A program made the position numbers and the translations under genes. From Lonicera japonica (lineage: Eukaryota > Streptophyta > Magnoliopsida > Dipsacales > Caprifoliaceae): a DNA stretch of 64,000 bases. The notes under the pieces are model-generated. The model saw nothing but the letters and a program-made list of their open reading frames with translations. It made no database searches and was not told where the DNA came from. This document shows, piece by piece, positions 1 through 11,400 of this stretch (position 1 is its first letter; each line of letters starts with the position of its first letter). The stretch covers positions 210,357 through 274,356 of the forward strand of contig JAKCWG010000807.1 in the NCBI GenBank assembly GCA_021464415.1, written 5' to 3'.

Positions 1-484
1 TTGACAGAGTTTCTACTAGCTAAAAACACTATTGAGTGTTGATGCCTAAAGTGAGAGCCCAAAGGTCTTATTTATAGCAAAAATTCCGCCAAAAACACTC
101 CAAAAGAGGCCAACCGCAGGGCGTGCGGCTGGGAGCGTGCGGTTGGGGGTAGCCGCAGGGCATGCGGCTGGGGCGTGCGGCTGCGTGCGGTTAGGAGCCA
201 ACCGTACGGCTGGCAGGTAGCCGTACGGTTGGTGGCATGCGGCTGGGGGCTGCGGCTGGCTCACCAAAATGCATAGAAACTCATGAAAAAAAACCTAATT
301 TCAGGTTGATCCCCGTCCTAGTAAGCGAAGAGGCAACAAAGGTAATATCAAACTCCTCACGGGGCCGGAATTGGAGTCTTTCCTAACGGTCTTCTATATG
401 CATGATGACTCAACACTCAACGCAAGATGCTCATTTTATAAGAAAATAGAGTTCGCACGAGAGTCGTGGATTGGGGTGTTCACA
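1..484 (-). mobile_element. Tat-lineage LTR, partial (LTR0)
   Basis: The window opens inside a minus-strand LTR of the same family as those at 3372-4612, 21792-23161 and 38956-40326. It aligns with the 4133-4612 part of LTR1. It contains the reversed TATA box (TATTTATA at 69-76), the CCGTACGG-type array, and the conserved outer end GGGGTGTTCACA, finishing at 484. The element body lies to the left, outside the window. To the right is a gag relic, so 484/485 is an insertion junction. No target-site duplication can be checked. Confidence 0.85.
69..262 (-). promoter_or_regulatory. LTR0 U3 promoter: palindromic array plus TATA box
   Basis: Reading the minus strand, repeated half-sites of the forms GCCGCA, AACCGCA and CCGTACGG (about 262-108) come before TATAAATA (76-69). 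Intact CCGTACGG cores remain at roughly 205-235. Other copies have decayed to CGTGCGG or CGCAGG, as expected from C-to-T loss. The same arrangement stands before the TATA boxes of the internal genes at 7905, 12177, 25388 and 29328. Transcription would run leftward into the missing element. Confidence 0.6.
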
Positions 485-3371
485 ACCCCAACAATCAGAA
501 TTAATGGGCCCCAGATTCAGGCCCTACCTATCAGCAAAAAGAGCCACCCATCGTCTGGCCACAACCCCAACCCGGCCTTGATCCCCAATACCAGCAATGG
601 CCACAAATTCCCACAAGGCCCATTCCACCCCCGGCCTAAGTAGCCCCTCCTAATGAATACCCAGACATCAACCGACTCCGGGCAGTGTATGCAGAATCGA
701 TTATAGCTCGGGAATAGCCCGACGAGGTGTCAAGAGAAAGTGAAGAAATGAAGAAGCTGAAGGAACAGATGAGAGTCCTGCAGAAGGGAGTATCCCGAAT
801 AAAAGGAGTAGACGAGATCACAGATATGAATGCCTTCTCCCTCTACCCAGAAGCAAGACTACCCTAGGGATTCAAGCTCCCTTCCATCACCAAGTTCACA
901 GGAACCACACCCCCTAAAACTCATCTACAATCCTACATCAGATCTGTGCAAGTGTCCGGTTGTGGAGAGCCGGAATTAGCTCAGGCCTTTCACATGACTC
1001 TCACGGGGGCCGCCCTGAGATGGTTTTTTGATCTAGAAAGACACCACATGAAGAATTGCGGAGACATCGTCAAGGAGTTCATGACCAAATACGGGTCCAA
1101 CGAGGATTTGGAAATTACACGCAAACACCTGAAAATGGCTAAGCAAGGCGAGAAGGAAAGCTTCAGCGACTTTGTCACCCACTGGAGAGAAATGGCCTCC
1201 CAAATGTCCAAACGGGCCGATGAAGAAGAGCAGTTGGAGATCATACAAAAGAATTTCACTCCAGCTGTATTGAGTTGTATGGGAAAGCATGTATTCCCAC
1301 ACTTTAGAGCCCTGTTAAGCATGGGATCACAAGTAGAGGAAAAATTGGCCAAAAAGACGGAGACCAATACCAAGAAATCCTCATACACTGGGAGAAAGAC
1401 AGCCACTTCAACTATAAACCAACTAAGCTCATACCCCTATCAACAAAACCCGTTTCAGCAGTCACAACAAGCACCCCCCATGAGTTGGCCCTCTCAAGGA
1501 GACTCTTCGAGCACCGAGGGTAAGAAAAGGAGGAACTTCTGTACCCTTCCCACTACCTTGGTCAAAAGCCTGGAACTACTCCGAAAGGCCGGGCTGATCA
1601 CTCCACTCAACCCGCGCTCCCGACCAAACCCTATTCCCAGCACCTGGAGAATGAATGAGAATTGTGCGTACCATCAAGCTGCGGGCCATGACATGGAACG
1701 CTGCTTGGCTTTTCGCCATCGTATCCAAGACCTAATCAAAGCTGGAACTATTCTTGCACCTGGCGGGCCTAATGTTACTAACAACCGCTTTCCCAACCAT
1801 GCTTCACCTGCGGGAATTAACGCATTGACCATTGATGAAGAAGGTTTTGATCCTGTGGGACTCATTCGAGACAACCCAGCCTACAAGTCACCCGCTGTGC
1901 CGCCAAAAAGGACTCAAGTTGCCCCCGGCCTCAATCCAATAATTGACCAATGGATGATGGCTAAGATGAACTTCTTACCCGAGCAGGGGTTGGGAAAGGC
2001 CAATTAGGGGATCTCACAACCACTTACAATCAAAATCAATCCCGGAAAATCTGGGATAAGATGGACCCAGAATAAGAAGAAACAACCATGGAAGCCCCGA
2101 GGCCTTCCTAAAGAGACAATCTGTATGACAGAGACCTCCCCCAAGACTTTCAGTCGGTCGACGGAACCAGAATTATCAGAAACCTCAGAAGGATCAGACC
2201 CAGCATCCCTTTAGATATAGCAGGTTACCCATTCAGGAAGGGTATACTGGCCACCACCAATGGATACCGAGAAATCACCGCCTCCCAAGGAAATAAGAGA
2301 GGATCGAGTACTGGAACAATTGAAAAAAACTCAGGCACACATCACCATTTGGGGCCTCCTGGTTGCCTCCAAACCTCACAGGACCGCCTACATCAAACTC
2401 CTAGATGAGGCCGTCATATCACCAGATTCTACGCCCGAACAACTGCCAAACATGATTGGGTCGCTTACAGTCCAAAGAAGTCTGTCTTTCTCAGATGAAG
2501 ACTTATCTCCATTAGGAAAGAAACACAGCCTGGCGCTCCATATCACTGTCCGGACCCGAGGAAAAATCCTGTCATAAGTCCTCATCGACAACGGGTCGAC
2601 TATAAATGTATACCCTCTAAAGACCGCCAGATGTCTGGGAATTTTAGATACAGAGCTTTTCCCGTCAACTGTAACCGTTAGTGCTTATGACAACACGAGA
2701 AGGGCCGTTCTAGGCTCTCTAAGGCTCGATCTCTTGGTCGAACCCAGAAACTTTCAGGCCGACTTTTAAATCATAGACATTCCCTCCAGTTTTAACCTCC
2801 TATTGGGAAAAGCATGGATACACGACATAGGAGCACTCCCCTCCTCCTTACACCAGAAGATTAAAATACCGTTCGAAGGAAAGATAATCACCATCCAAGG
2901 AGACCCTGAAAGGACCTTGGCATATCTAGAGTTACCCGTCTTGGGCATCGGGAGTCAAAGCATACAGCTGGGAGACTTTTTTTACGAACCTCAAGTGCAA
3001 GCCATCACCACCCAGAGAATCAAGTATCTTCCCCCTGATAATATCCCCGGTCTTAGTACCAAGATCACGAATATGCTGAGAATGATGAAATACTTACCTA
3101 AAGCTAGTCTGGAAATGGGACAGCCAGGGTTACTTCAGGCCTTAGAACCAGTAACGAGGCATGAAAGAGAAAGGTTGGGGTACCAACACGCCGAAGAAGA
3201 CAACCAAGAGAAAAAGGGTCGAGGGCATCAGTATCCGAGTTTTAGCTCGCTTAATGGATTTTTTTGTAAAAGAAGGAGAGGATTTCCCCTTTTGCGGCTT
3301 TCAGGAGCCTTGGAGAAACAGCGACGGTGATAACCTTCCAGGATGGGAAATCTTCTATTAAGAGGACCTTT
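485..3371 (+). pseudogene. Degenerate Tat-lineage gag-protease relic (element X)
   Basis: Plus-strand remains of a Ty3/gypsy polyprotein related to, but clearly different from, the one in copies A-C. Similarity begins near 640 with a charged coiled-coil-like stretch, then a retrotransposon gag domain (about 950-1340, motif RKHLKMAKQGEKESFSDF). A gag zinc knuckle of CX2HX4HX4C type follows near 1660-1715, then a G-patch-like GLGK motif near 1990, and the aspartic protease active site DNGST near 2590. Frame-breaking TAG codons lie at 715, 865 and 2005, with further damage through 2200-2770. Coding similarity stops abruptly at 3371, equivalent to about residue 1164 of the copy B polyprotein, where LTR1 is inserted. 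RT, RNase H and integrase are absent from the window. Confidence 0.75.
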
Positions 3372-4612
3372 TGTGCGGATCCGGACCCGCGCGGGAACCG
3401 AGAGAGAAGAAACGGGTCCTCGTTCTCAATTTTATTTGAAAACGTGTTATTTAGAGTCGCCAGTTTGTTTTACTAGAAAACAAACAAAAGATCGTACGAA
3501 GGATAATTAAAAAATGAACTATCTTTCATACGTTTAAAACCAGAGTTTAAAATATACTTTGCTAGGGTTCGGGAACTACGTTATGAATTGAGAAGGTGTT
3601 AGGCACCCAATTCCCCCTTTCGGTCTCTTAATAGATCATACGTCTAATTCCTATTTTAGATATCTTGCAAGTAGTTCGAATAGTTTTCAGAATAGTCCTT
3701 TCCGAATAAATTCGGTTTAAAACAATATTTTGAAATCAGACTCGAGCTTTACAAGCGCCTACGTATTCATTCGCAGAATGAAATCAGAGTCTCGTAGTTC
3801 CTTTCTTTGGAAACTGTTTTGTATTTTCGTTTTGAAAACATGTCAAAACGAGTTTTAGTTTTCTTGTAAAATTTAGAAAGGATTTATTTTGAAAGTAGTG
3901 AACTTATTTGCAAGTTACCTAATTTCTTGTATTAAAAGGAATTTAAATGCGGTATTGAAATTCAGAAAGGTTGTAGAAAATATACCTGATGCGCTTGAAG
4001 AAGAAATAAGAACCTTGCCTTAATTGCTCATTTCTTTCTTTAGAACTTTCTCTCTCTAGATTTTCTCTCTCTAGAAGTTGTCTCTCTAAAACTCTCTCTT
4101 AGAATTCCTCTAAAATGACTCTCTAATAATTTTGACAGAGTTTCTACTAGCTAAAAAACACTATTGAGTGTTGATGATCCTAAATGAGAGCCCAAAGGTC
4201 CTATTTATAGCAAAAATTCCGCCAAAAACGCTCAAAAAGAGGCCAACCGCAGGGCGTGCGACTGGCAGCGTGCGGTTGGGGGTAGCCACAGGGCATGCGG
4301 CTGGGGCGTGCGGTTGGGGCGTGCGGCTGGCGCGTGCGGTTGGGGTGCTAACCGTACGGCTGGCAGGTAGCCGTACGGCTGGGAGCGTGCGGTTAGGGCG
4401 CTGCCCCGCACCCCGCGACCTGACCGGACAGGTCGATCCCCGTCCTAGTAAGCAAAAAGGCAACAAAGGTTATATCAAAACTCCTCATGCGGCCGGAATT
4501 AAAGTCTTTCCTAACGGTCTTCTATATGCATGATGACTCAACACTTAACGCAAGATGCTTGTTTTTTAAGAAAATAGAGTTCGCACGAGAGTCGTGGATT
4601 GGGGTGTTCACA
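3372..4612 (-). mobile_element. LTR1, 3' LTR of copy A
   Basis: 1241-bp LTR reading on the minus strand from GTGAACACCCC (outer end at 4612) to a mutated inner terminus at 3372 (TGTGCGG where the other LTRs have TGTGAGA). It shares the gene-poor U5-like block around 3450-3800 with LTR2 and LTR3 but has many substitutions and indels. On its right is the polypurine tract, as expected for a 3' LTR. On its left there is no primer-binding site but interrupted coding sequence of element X, so 3371/3372 is an outer boundary. Confidence 0.85.
4202..4400 (-). promoter_or_regulatory. LTR1 U3 promoter: palindromic array plus TATA box
   Basis: The minus strand shows an array of CCGTACGG-type sites (intact around 4350-4380, degraded copies 4240-4340) followed by TATAAATA at 4209-4202. 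It has the same order and spacing as in LTR0, LTR2 and LTR3. Confidence 0.6.
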
Positions 4613-4691
4613 GACCCTCTCGTCCCGGGATTCTTGTCTGCAAGAATTCAGGGACGATAAGAAGACAACGATTCACGACTCTCGGGTGAAC
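4579..4691 (-). other. Polypurine tract within nested inverted repeats (copy A)
   Basis: The polypurine tract on the element strand is GACGAGAGGGTC (4624-4613), directly next to LTR1. It is enclosed by two inverted repeats. The outer arms are 4579-4600 and 4667-4691 (about 18 of 22 positions pair). The inner arms are 4621-4636 and 4641-4656 (14 of 16 pair, four-base loop). Copy B has the same architecture with different bases in the inner right arm. Plus-strand priming for reverse transcription would start here; the stem-loops could present or mask the tract in the genomic RNA. Confidence 0.55.
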
Positions 4692-5057
4692 CTCAATGAG
4701 ATGATACTTGAATCAGAGTGTACCCTTTCTTGGCATATGGATGTCGTTGAGTTCTAGGTGATGCGATCCACGATCACTCCTTTCCTTTCGGCCAGGCGAC
4801 ACGATGCATCAATCTTTTTCTTCCGTCTACCCTCAGTGGTACGTTACCCTCAGCGGCACACCACCCTCAGTGTATAGGACTTCATGTGAGGAGTTTTAAC
4901 AATTCATTGGGTCCAAGGATCGTAATGGAAAAGTGCTTCAAGGGTTTCTCAATTCTTAGGAAAAAGTGAAAGAATGAATGTTTTGGGTTCGGTGATATAT
5001 CCCTTCGTGGGGATCTGGAGTTTTAAGAAGAAGTCAATATCTTTTGAAAAATTTGAA
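4692..5057. other. Spacer between polypurine tract and tandem repeats (copy A)
   Basis: No credible coding sequence. The stretch is alignable with 23252-23571 of copy B, including runs such as CTCAGTGGCACACCACCCTC, so it is an inherited part of the element's 3' region. Confidence 0.5.
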
Positions 5058-6935
5058 AACTCCCATCGTGAGGAGTATGAGGATAAAGTTATTCCCTTCG
5101 TGGGAAATTAACGGTAAAGGTTATTTCCCTTCGTGGGGAAAGGGGATTGGAAAAAATTCCCATCGTGGGGAATGCGAATAATTCCTAACTCTGAGGAATT
5201 CAGCAAGAAATTCCCTTTTTGGGGAACAAATGGTAAAGGTTATTTCCCTTCGTGGGAAAAGGGGATCGGAAGAAATTCCCATCGTGGAGAATGCGAAGAA
5301 TTCCTATCTCTGAGGAATTCGAAAAATTCCCTTCGTGGGGAACACGTGGTGTCGTTATTTCCCTTCGTGGGGAAAGGGGTTTCGGAAAAATTTCCATCGT
5401 GGGGAATGCGAAGAATTCCTAACTCTGAGGAATCCGGAAAATTCCCTTCGTGCGGAACACGTGGAGTCATTATTTCCCTTCGTCGGGAAAGTGATTTCGA
5501 AAAAATTCCCATCGTGGGGAATGCGAAGAATTCCTACTTGAAGAGTTCGGGAAATTTCCATCTTGGGGAATGTGCGGTAAGTGTTATTTCCCATCGTGGG
5601 AAAAGGGAAACGGATAAAATTCCCATTCTGGGGAATGCGAAGAATTCCTACTTGAAGAATTCGGGAAATTCCCATCTTGGGGAACGTGCGGTAAGTGTTA
5701 TTTCCCATCGTGGGGAAAGGGAAACGGATAAAATTCTCATCGTGGGGAATGCGAAGAAATTCTTATTTAAAGAATTCGGGAAATTCCCATCTTGGGGAAC
5801 GTGGGGTAAGTGTTATTTCCCATCGTGGGGAAAGGAAAACGGATAAAATTCCCATCGTGGGGAATGCGAAGAATTCCTACTTGAAGAATTCGGGAAATTT
5901 CCACTTGGGGAACGTGCGGTAAGTGTTATTTCCCATCGTGAGGAAAGGAAAACGGATAAAATTCCCATTGTGGGGAATGCGAAGAATTCCTACTTGAAGA
6001 ATTCGGGAAATTTCCATCTTGGGGAACGTGCGGTAATTGTTATTTCCCATTGTGGGGAAAGGGAAACAGATAAAATTCCCATCGTGGGGAATGCGAAGAA
6101 TTCCTACTTAAAGAATTCGAGAAATTCCCATCTTGGGGAACGTGCGGTAAGTGTTATTTCCCATCGTGGGAAAAGGAAAACGGATAAAATTCTCATTGTG
6201 GGGAATGCGAAGAATTCCTACTTGAAGAATTCGGGAAATTCCCATCTTGGGGAACGTGCGGTAAATGTTATTTCCCATCGTGGGGAAAGGGAAACGGAAA
6301 AAATTCCCATCGTGGGGAATGCGAAGAATTCTTATATAAAGAATTCGGGAAATTCCCCTCTTGGGGAACGTGCGGTAAGTGTTATTTCCCATCGTGGGGA
6401 AAGGGAAACGGATAAAATTCCCATCGTGGGGAATGCGAAGAATTCCTACTTGAAGAATTCGGAAAATTCTCATCTTGGGGAACGTGCGGTAAGTGTTATT
6501 TCCCATCGTGTGGAAAAGGAAACGGATAAAATTTCCATCGTGGGGAATGCGAAGAATTCTTATTTAAAGAATTCGAGAAATTCCCATCTTGGGGAACGTG
6601 CGGTAAGTGTTATTTCCCATCGTGGGGAAAAGGGAAACGGATAAAATTCCCATCGTGGGGAATGCAAAGAATTCTTACTTGAAGAATTTGGGAAATTCTC
6701 ATCTTGGGGAACGTGCGGTAAGTGTTATTTCCCATCGTGGAGAAAGGGAAACGGATAAAATTCCCATCGTGGGGAATGCGAAGAATTCTTATTTAAAGAA
6801 TTCGGGAAATTCCCATCTTGGGGAACGTGCGGTAAGTGTTATTTCCCATCATGGGGAAAAGGGAAACGAATAAAATTCCCATTGTGGGGAATGCGAAGAA
6901 TTCGTACTTGAAGAATTCGGGAAATTCCCATCTAC
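5058..6935. repeat. Tandem repeat array of ~114-bp dyad-rich units (copy A)
   Basis: About sixteen tandem units. The first part (5058-5540) has units like those of copy B (with AACACGTGG and a GTTATTTCCCTTCG block). From about 5540 onward a second variant repeats about twelve times with a very regular 114-bp spacing, as judged from successive GGTAAGTGTTATTTCCC blocks. Each unit contains several TTCCC-N6-GGGGAA dyads, so each strand can fold on itself. Tandem repeats between pol and the 3' LTR are known in Tat elements and have been proposed as a source of satellite DNA. Long open frames here are a by-product of the unit length being divisible by three. Confidence 0.85.
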
Positions 6936-7742
6936 TGTCTTATTGCCATGGTTACTCAGACACTGCTTTCATTTTTAAAGATGATATGTTTTAGAGAGAA
7001 ATACTTGCAAGTAGAAGTGCTTTTTTCTCCCATTCCTTTCTACGCTCTGTCTTGATCTTTACCGGGAATCAGACTTCTAAATCAACTTTTTGTAGAAACT
7101 TTCGGACCGTCGTACATAGTTTATTGGGATCTGACATTTCTCTACCCTCAGTTTTTCCTCTCTTTGGTCATGGGGATAGAATTTCGCTTGGATTTCTCAA
7201 TCATCCTCAAGCTACCCTCTGATTTTTTTTTCTACAGGGAAGATGCTTGTCCTGTATCTTTTTCTGTTTTTCGATACCCTTATTGCTCCCTCTTTTACTT
7301 ATCCGACCTTCTTATTTTGGGCTTTCGGACTTTCCTTCCCTTTTTATCTCTTGGCTTTTTCCAAAACAGGAGCCTTACTCACCTAAGACGTAGCCCTCCG
7401 CCTTTTGGCACAGCTGTCACTCTTAGTGTGGCTCTCCCTATTGATTTTTCTTCATTTTTTGTTTCTCCTCACTTTTTCTCTCTTGGACCAACGGGATTTT
7501 ACCCTTTTCTACTCTTTCAATTTTTTCTGGTACCCGATTCCTCTTTTACACCTTCCCTGTTTATTAATCAGATTCGAGCCTTCCGGACAATGGATCCATC
7601 CTATTGAATTTCGGTTCCTCCACAGACTTTAGAGTGTCAAACTTCAGGCTTTAATCAGCCATATCGTGCGTGTGTGTGAGTCTTGGTCCTTTTGTACTCC
7701 GGGATAAGTTGATTCAGAGTCTGTCCTTTTTCCTCCCCCCCC
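6936..7742. other. Pyrimidine-rich non-coding block upstream of PMD gene (copy A)
   Basis: T- and CT-rich sequence alignable with 24357-25175 of copy B. An open frame of 147 codons (7164-7607) is not kept open in copy B, so it is probably not a gene. It may be 5' flanking DNA brought in with the PMD gene. No RNA gene or further motif seen. Confidence 0.45.
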
Positions 7743-7912
7743 TTTTTTTTTTGGTCAAAAATGAGGGTAGCCGCATGGGGTAACCGCAGGGGGTGCGGCT
7801 AGGGTCGTGCGGTTGGGGGTAGCCGTAGGGTTTGACCCCCCAGCCGTACGGTTGGGAGCCAACCGTACGGTTGGGGGTCAGCCGTACGGCTGGCTCCCTA
7901 TGCCTATAAATA
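7743..7912 (+). promoter_or_regulatory. PMD gene promoter, copy A
   Basis: In order: a T10 tract (7743-7752), GGTCAAA (a WRKY-type W-box read on the other strand), half-sites of the GCCGCA / GCGGTT class, palindromic cores (CAGCCGTACGGTTGG and AACCGTACGGTT near 7850-7885), and TATAAATA at 7905-7912. The first ATG is about 100 bp downstream. The array matches that of the LTR promoters, although transcription here runs opposite to the element. Regulation by a shared factor is inferred only. Confidence 0.6.
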
Positions 7913-7984
7913 GTGGCCTGTTTGGTTCATTCTCAGCACTTCTTCTTGCAATCTTCTCTCTAGTCTATAAATTTCTGACGTTTC

Positions 7985-8484
7985 AAAAAACATTTAGCGA
8001 GTGTTCTGTAAGTGATGGCTTTTGCGAGACTTCTTTCGATCTTCGTGTACATGATGATGGGGGGCCCACCTGAAGGAGGGCAGGTGCCGGAGCTACTCCC
8101 GGGAGATGAGGTGGAGTCGATTACTGTGATGATGGATGGGCGACTAATCTGCGCGACTCATCATGACGACTGGGAGGGTGTGGCCTGGGAGGGGCCACTG
8201 GGAGCCGACGGATCACTACAGCGGGCGATGTAGTAAAAAACATTTAGCGAGTGTTCTGTAAGTGATGGCTTTAGCGAGACTTCTTTCGATCTTCGTGTAC
8301 ATGATGATGGGGGGCCCACCGGAAGGAGGGCAGGTGCCGGAGCTACTCCTGGGAGATGAGGTGGAGTCGATTACTGTGATGATGGATGGGCAACTAATCT
8401 GCGCAACTCATCATGACGACTGGGAGGGTGTGGCCTGGGAGGGGCCACTGGGAGCCGACGGATCACTACAGCGGGCGATGTATC
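7985..8484 (+). repeat. 250-bp tandem duplication over the PMD start (copy A)
   Basis: The sequence from the end of the 5' UTR into exon 1 is present twice with an exact 250-bp offset (AGTGATGGCT at 8011 and 8261). The copies differ by a handful of substitutions. The first copy gives a 72-codon frame from ATG 8015 that stops at TAG 8231-8233. The second restores the normal exon 1 from ATG 8265. Copies B and C show no sign of it where comparable, so the duplication is private to copy A. Confidence 0.85.
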
Positions 8485-11400
8485 GCGACGTGCCACTGAT
8501 CTCACCAGGAGAGGGACGAGAGTGGGTACTGATGGAGCCTGCGGCTCACGAGATCCGCCGCCGTACTCGGGTATATTCTGATTTCTAGTATTTTCTTTTT
8601 GTGATTTTTCGAAGAAATGCAATGAAACGATATGCATGAAGTATGATAAATTTAATAATTACTTGCCATAGTAAACATACTTAGCATAGCTTATATTTTT
8701 CTTAAAACAAGTATTATCCAGTATTAACTTAAAAAGGCGAGTTCTAAAATTTGAAACATGTGATGTGACAGAGGAGTGGACGTTGCCGCGGTATCACGCG
8801 TGCCGCTCCCGAGCTGCGAGATCGGCTACCCCCGTTGGTGAGGGCTTACTTGAGCGCGACCCCGTTCGGACGATTCATCGAGGTGCTTCCTGGCGGAGAG
8901 TTCTAGCAATCGGTGAGTCTGCCTACGGTATTGGGGGAGAGATGGTGGGACACGACGCACACCTTCCATTGGAGTTGGGCGAGATGACATTGACCCCAGA
9001 GGACGTGTTCGTACTAACGGGGCTACCATTTGGAGCGGAGGCTTTGGTACCCGACCCCCGGTTGCAGGTCACGTTAGATGGGATGGGAGCGGCACTAGGC
9101 TGGAGGCCGAGCCGGATTGTGGCAAACGGGATACCCCACACAGCGATGGTGCAGCATATCGAGGCGGAGAGTGAGAGATTTGGAGATGGACCGATGACGT
9201 GGCAGGACGTCCGGCAGTTATCACGGTGCTTTCTACTGCTGATGGTACACGACTTCTTCTATGCACGTGGCGGTGACAACCTGCGATTATGGTGGCTGCC
9301 GTATTTACAATTCTTCGACCAGCTGTACACATTTGCCTGGGGAGGTTATGTTCTGGCAGTGCTGTACGAGTCGATGGATTTGGTGTGCCGTCATATGGAG
9401 CTGAACCACCGTGGTTTGGTCACGCTTTGGGAGGTAATTAGTTAAATTAAATCTCAATTTTTCTTTTGAAAATCATGTGATTGTTTAAATAAAAATTGAT
9501 GGTTTTATAAATTGTGATAATTTGCGACAGATGTGGTTTATTGCGCATACCTATCGGGGTATTGGTCAGATCCACCTGCACCCGACCTTCGCAGACGAGT
9601 TCCCGCTCTTCAGACGGTATTACAATGGGAATATAGTTGGGGTGTATCGCTATCTGACCCCGGATGTCAGTGCAGGCGACGTCTCAGGTCTTCAGCTAGA
9701 TCAGGTAGGAATTTGAATAAAACTTAAATTATTTTTGAAAAGAAAGCTGTGTTATTTATAGTGTATGTTCAATGTGGCAGGTTCAGTGGAATTCATGGCC
9801 TGTATACGTGACGCAGCAGTGGGGGTATGCTGATGCACTGGCCGCTGCTCGTTCGAGGCGGCTATTTGTGCATGAGTACGGCGCAGCATTCTACCTGGGG
9901 GAGCGCGTGGTGCGGCAGCACACTCCTGGGTTAGGCTTTAGGGTTCCGGCCTGGCCTCCAGCGGAGATGAGGCGGCCGGGCATGCTAGCTACAGAGGATC
10001 GGGCTGTGTTTTTGGGAGGCGTCCCGATGGAGGGCTTGCTGGTGGAGGGAGAGTACGGGACTTTCGCGCACCGCTATTTGATGAGAGAGATGAGGGGGGT
10101 GCGAGGCAGGGCGATATATGCGAGGTATGCTGCACTTGGGGGAGATCCGATGTTCATCCGGGGGCAGTTGTATATCTCCCAGCGGGTCCCACATCAGCCT
10201 ATTCCTGCGCCCAACCGGAGGGCAAAGGGGATTGCGGATTTGGACGATGAGGATCTGCATGGAGAGAGGGACGAGGAGCCACAGTAGGTGGAGGAGGGGG
10301 AGGAGGATGGAGGGTCGGAGGCGGTGCCTTTGGGAGGAGGCAACGGCGAGGTGCCCCCAATTAGTCCAGACAGGGTTGTTGGTGAGGAGCCGACTGTTGC
10401 GGCTTCGCCTGGACGAGGCAGGGCGACAAGGGGTGGGAGGAGTCCTATCGGAGGGAGGAGTCCAGTATCGAGGCCGCCTATCCCACCAGCCATGGCGGGG
10501 AGGACACCTCAGTTGTCCTCGAAGGACATACGGCAAATGCTGGAGTCGGCGCAGACACCCGGGGGACGTGGGTCGATGTCGGGATCATCACCTGTGTTTG
10601 GATCCGGAGACATGGATTGGGCTCAGCATGTGTCATTCTCTCCATTGCTGCGTACACTTGTTGGGTCGCCAGGTGCCGGGTCAGTGGGGCTGAGGCCGTA
10701 TTCACTGTCGACTCCATTATCAGGAGCTGCTCGCGGTATAGTCTTCCGGGAGCTAGGAGAGAGGGAGGTGCAATTAGGGGCGGAAGCAGGCATAGGTCAA
10801 GTTTCGGTGGGTGAAGGTGGTGACAAAGGGAAGGGGAAAGCGGTGGAGCCCGAGTCGGAGGGGAGAGAAGGTACTGGGGAGGACGTTCCCCCTATGGGTG
10901 GTAGCGGAGCTGGTCTGTCACAGGCTCCTGAGGGTGTGGCGTTGGCGTCGTACTCGATCCCGGAGTACCCTCGGGATATCCCGTACTTGTATCTCGGTCT
11001 ACCCAAACAATACCGGATCCCTGATGTACCTGTGGGCGATGAGCGGATGGGGAACCTGGCACATGTCTTGGGCGAGGAGGTAAGGTTTCTCTTCTTTGAA
11101 AAAGTCTTAGTCCATGCGTTGGTTTATAAATGTTACTGACTGGTAATTTGGTTTTGGACAGAGGGGTCTATTCCTGCTTCGCGAAGTGGCTGAGTTGCTG
11201 AGGAGCTACTTCAACATGTACGGACTACTGACGTTCGCGATTCCCTTCCCGACAGAGTACATGGGGTGGTATAGCAGACGCTTGGCGGGTGATACGACGG
11301 CTACCTACCATCCTTCGTGCTCGCGGTCCCGATCGGTGGCGCTTTCTCAGTCGGTCCAGCAGTCGAGGCGCACCTCCCGGCTTGCTCCGTCTCGTACAAT

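Noticed and set aside
484..3372. LTR0 and LTR1 as the two LTRs of one element with X as its interior
   Set aside because: LTR1 has no primer-binding site on its X side, X runs on the opposite strand, and both X-facing ends are outer-type boundaries.
5133..6873. Long open frames with repeated LKNSGNSHLGERAVSV-type peptides in the copy A repeats
   Set aside because: The unit is 114 bp (38 codons) and stop-poor, so frames stay open on both strands; there is no start context, and the corresponding copy B frames encode different peptides.
5058..6935. CRISPR-like appearance of regularly spaced repeats
   Set aside because: Units are contiguous with no unique spacers, and the setting is a plant retrotransposon.
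7164..7607. A 147-codon hydrophobic open frame upstream of the PMD gene
   Set aside because: The homologous stretch in copy B is interrupted and frame-shifted; composition is plain pyrimidine-rich DNA.
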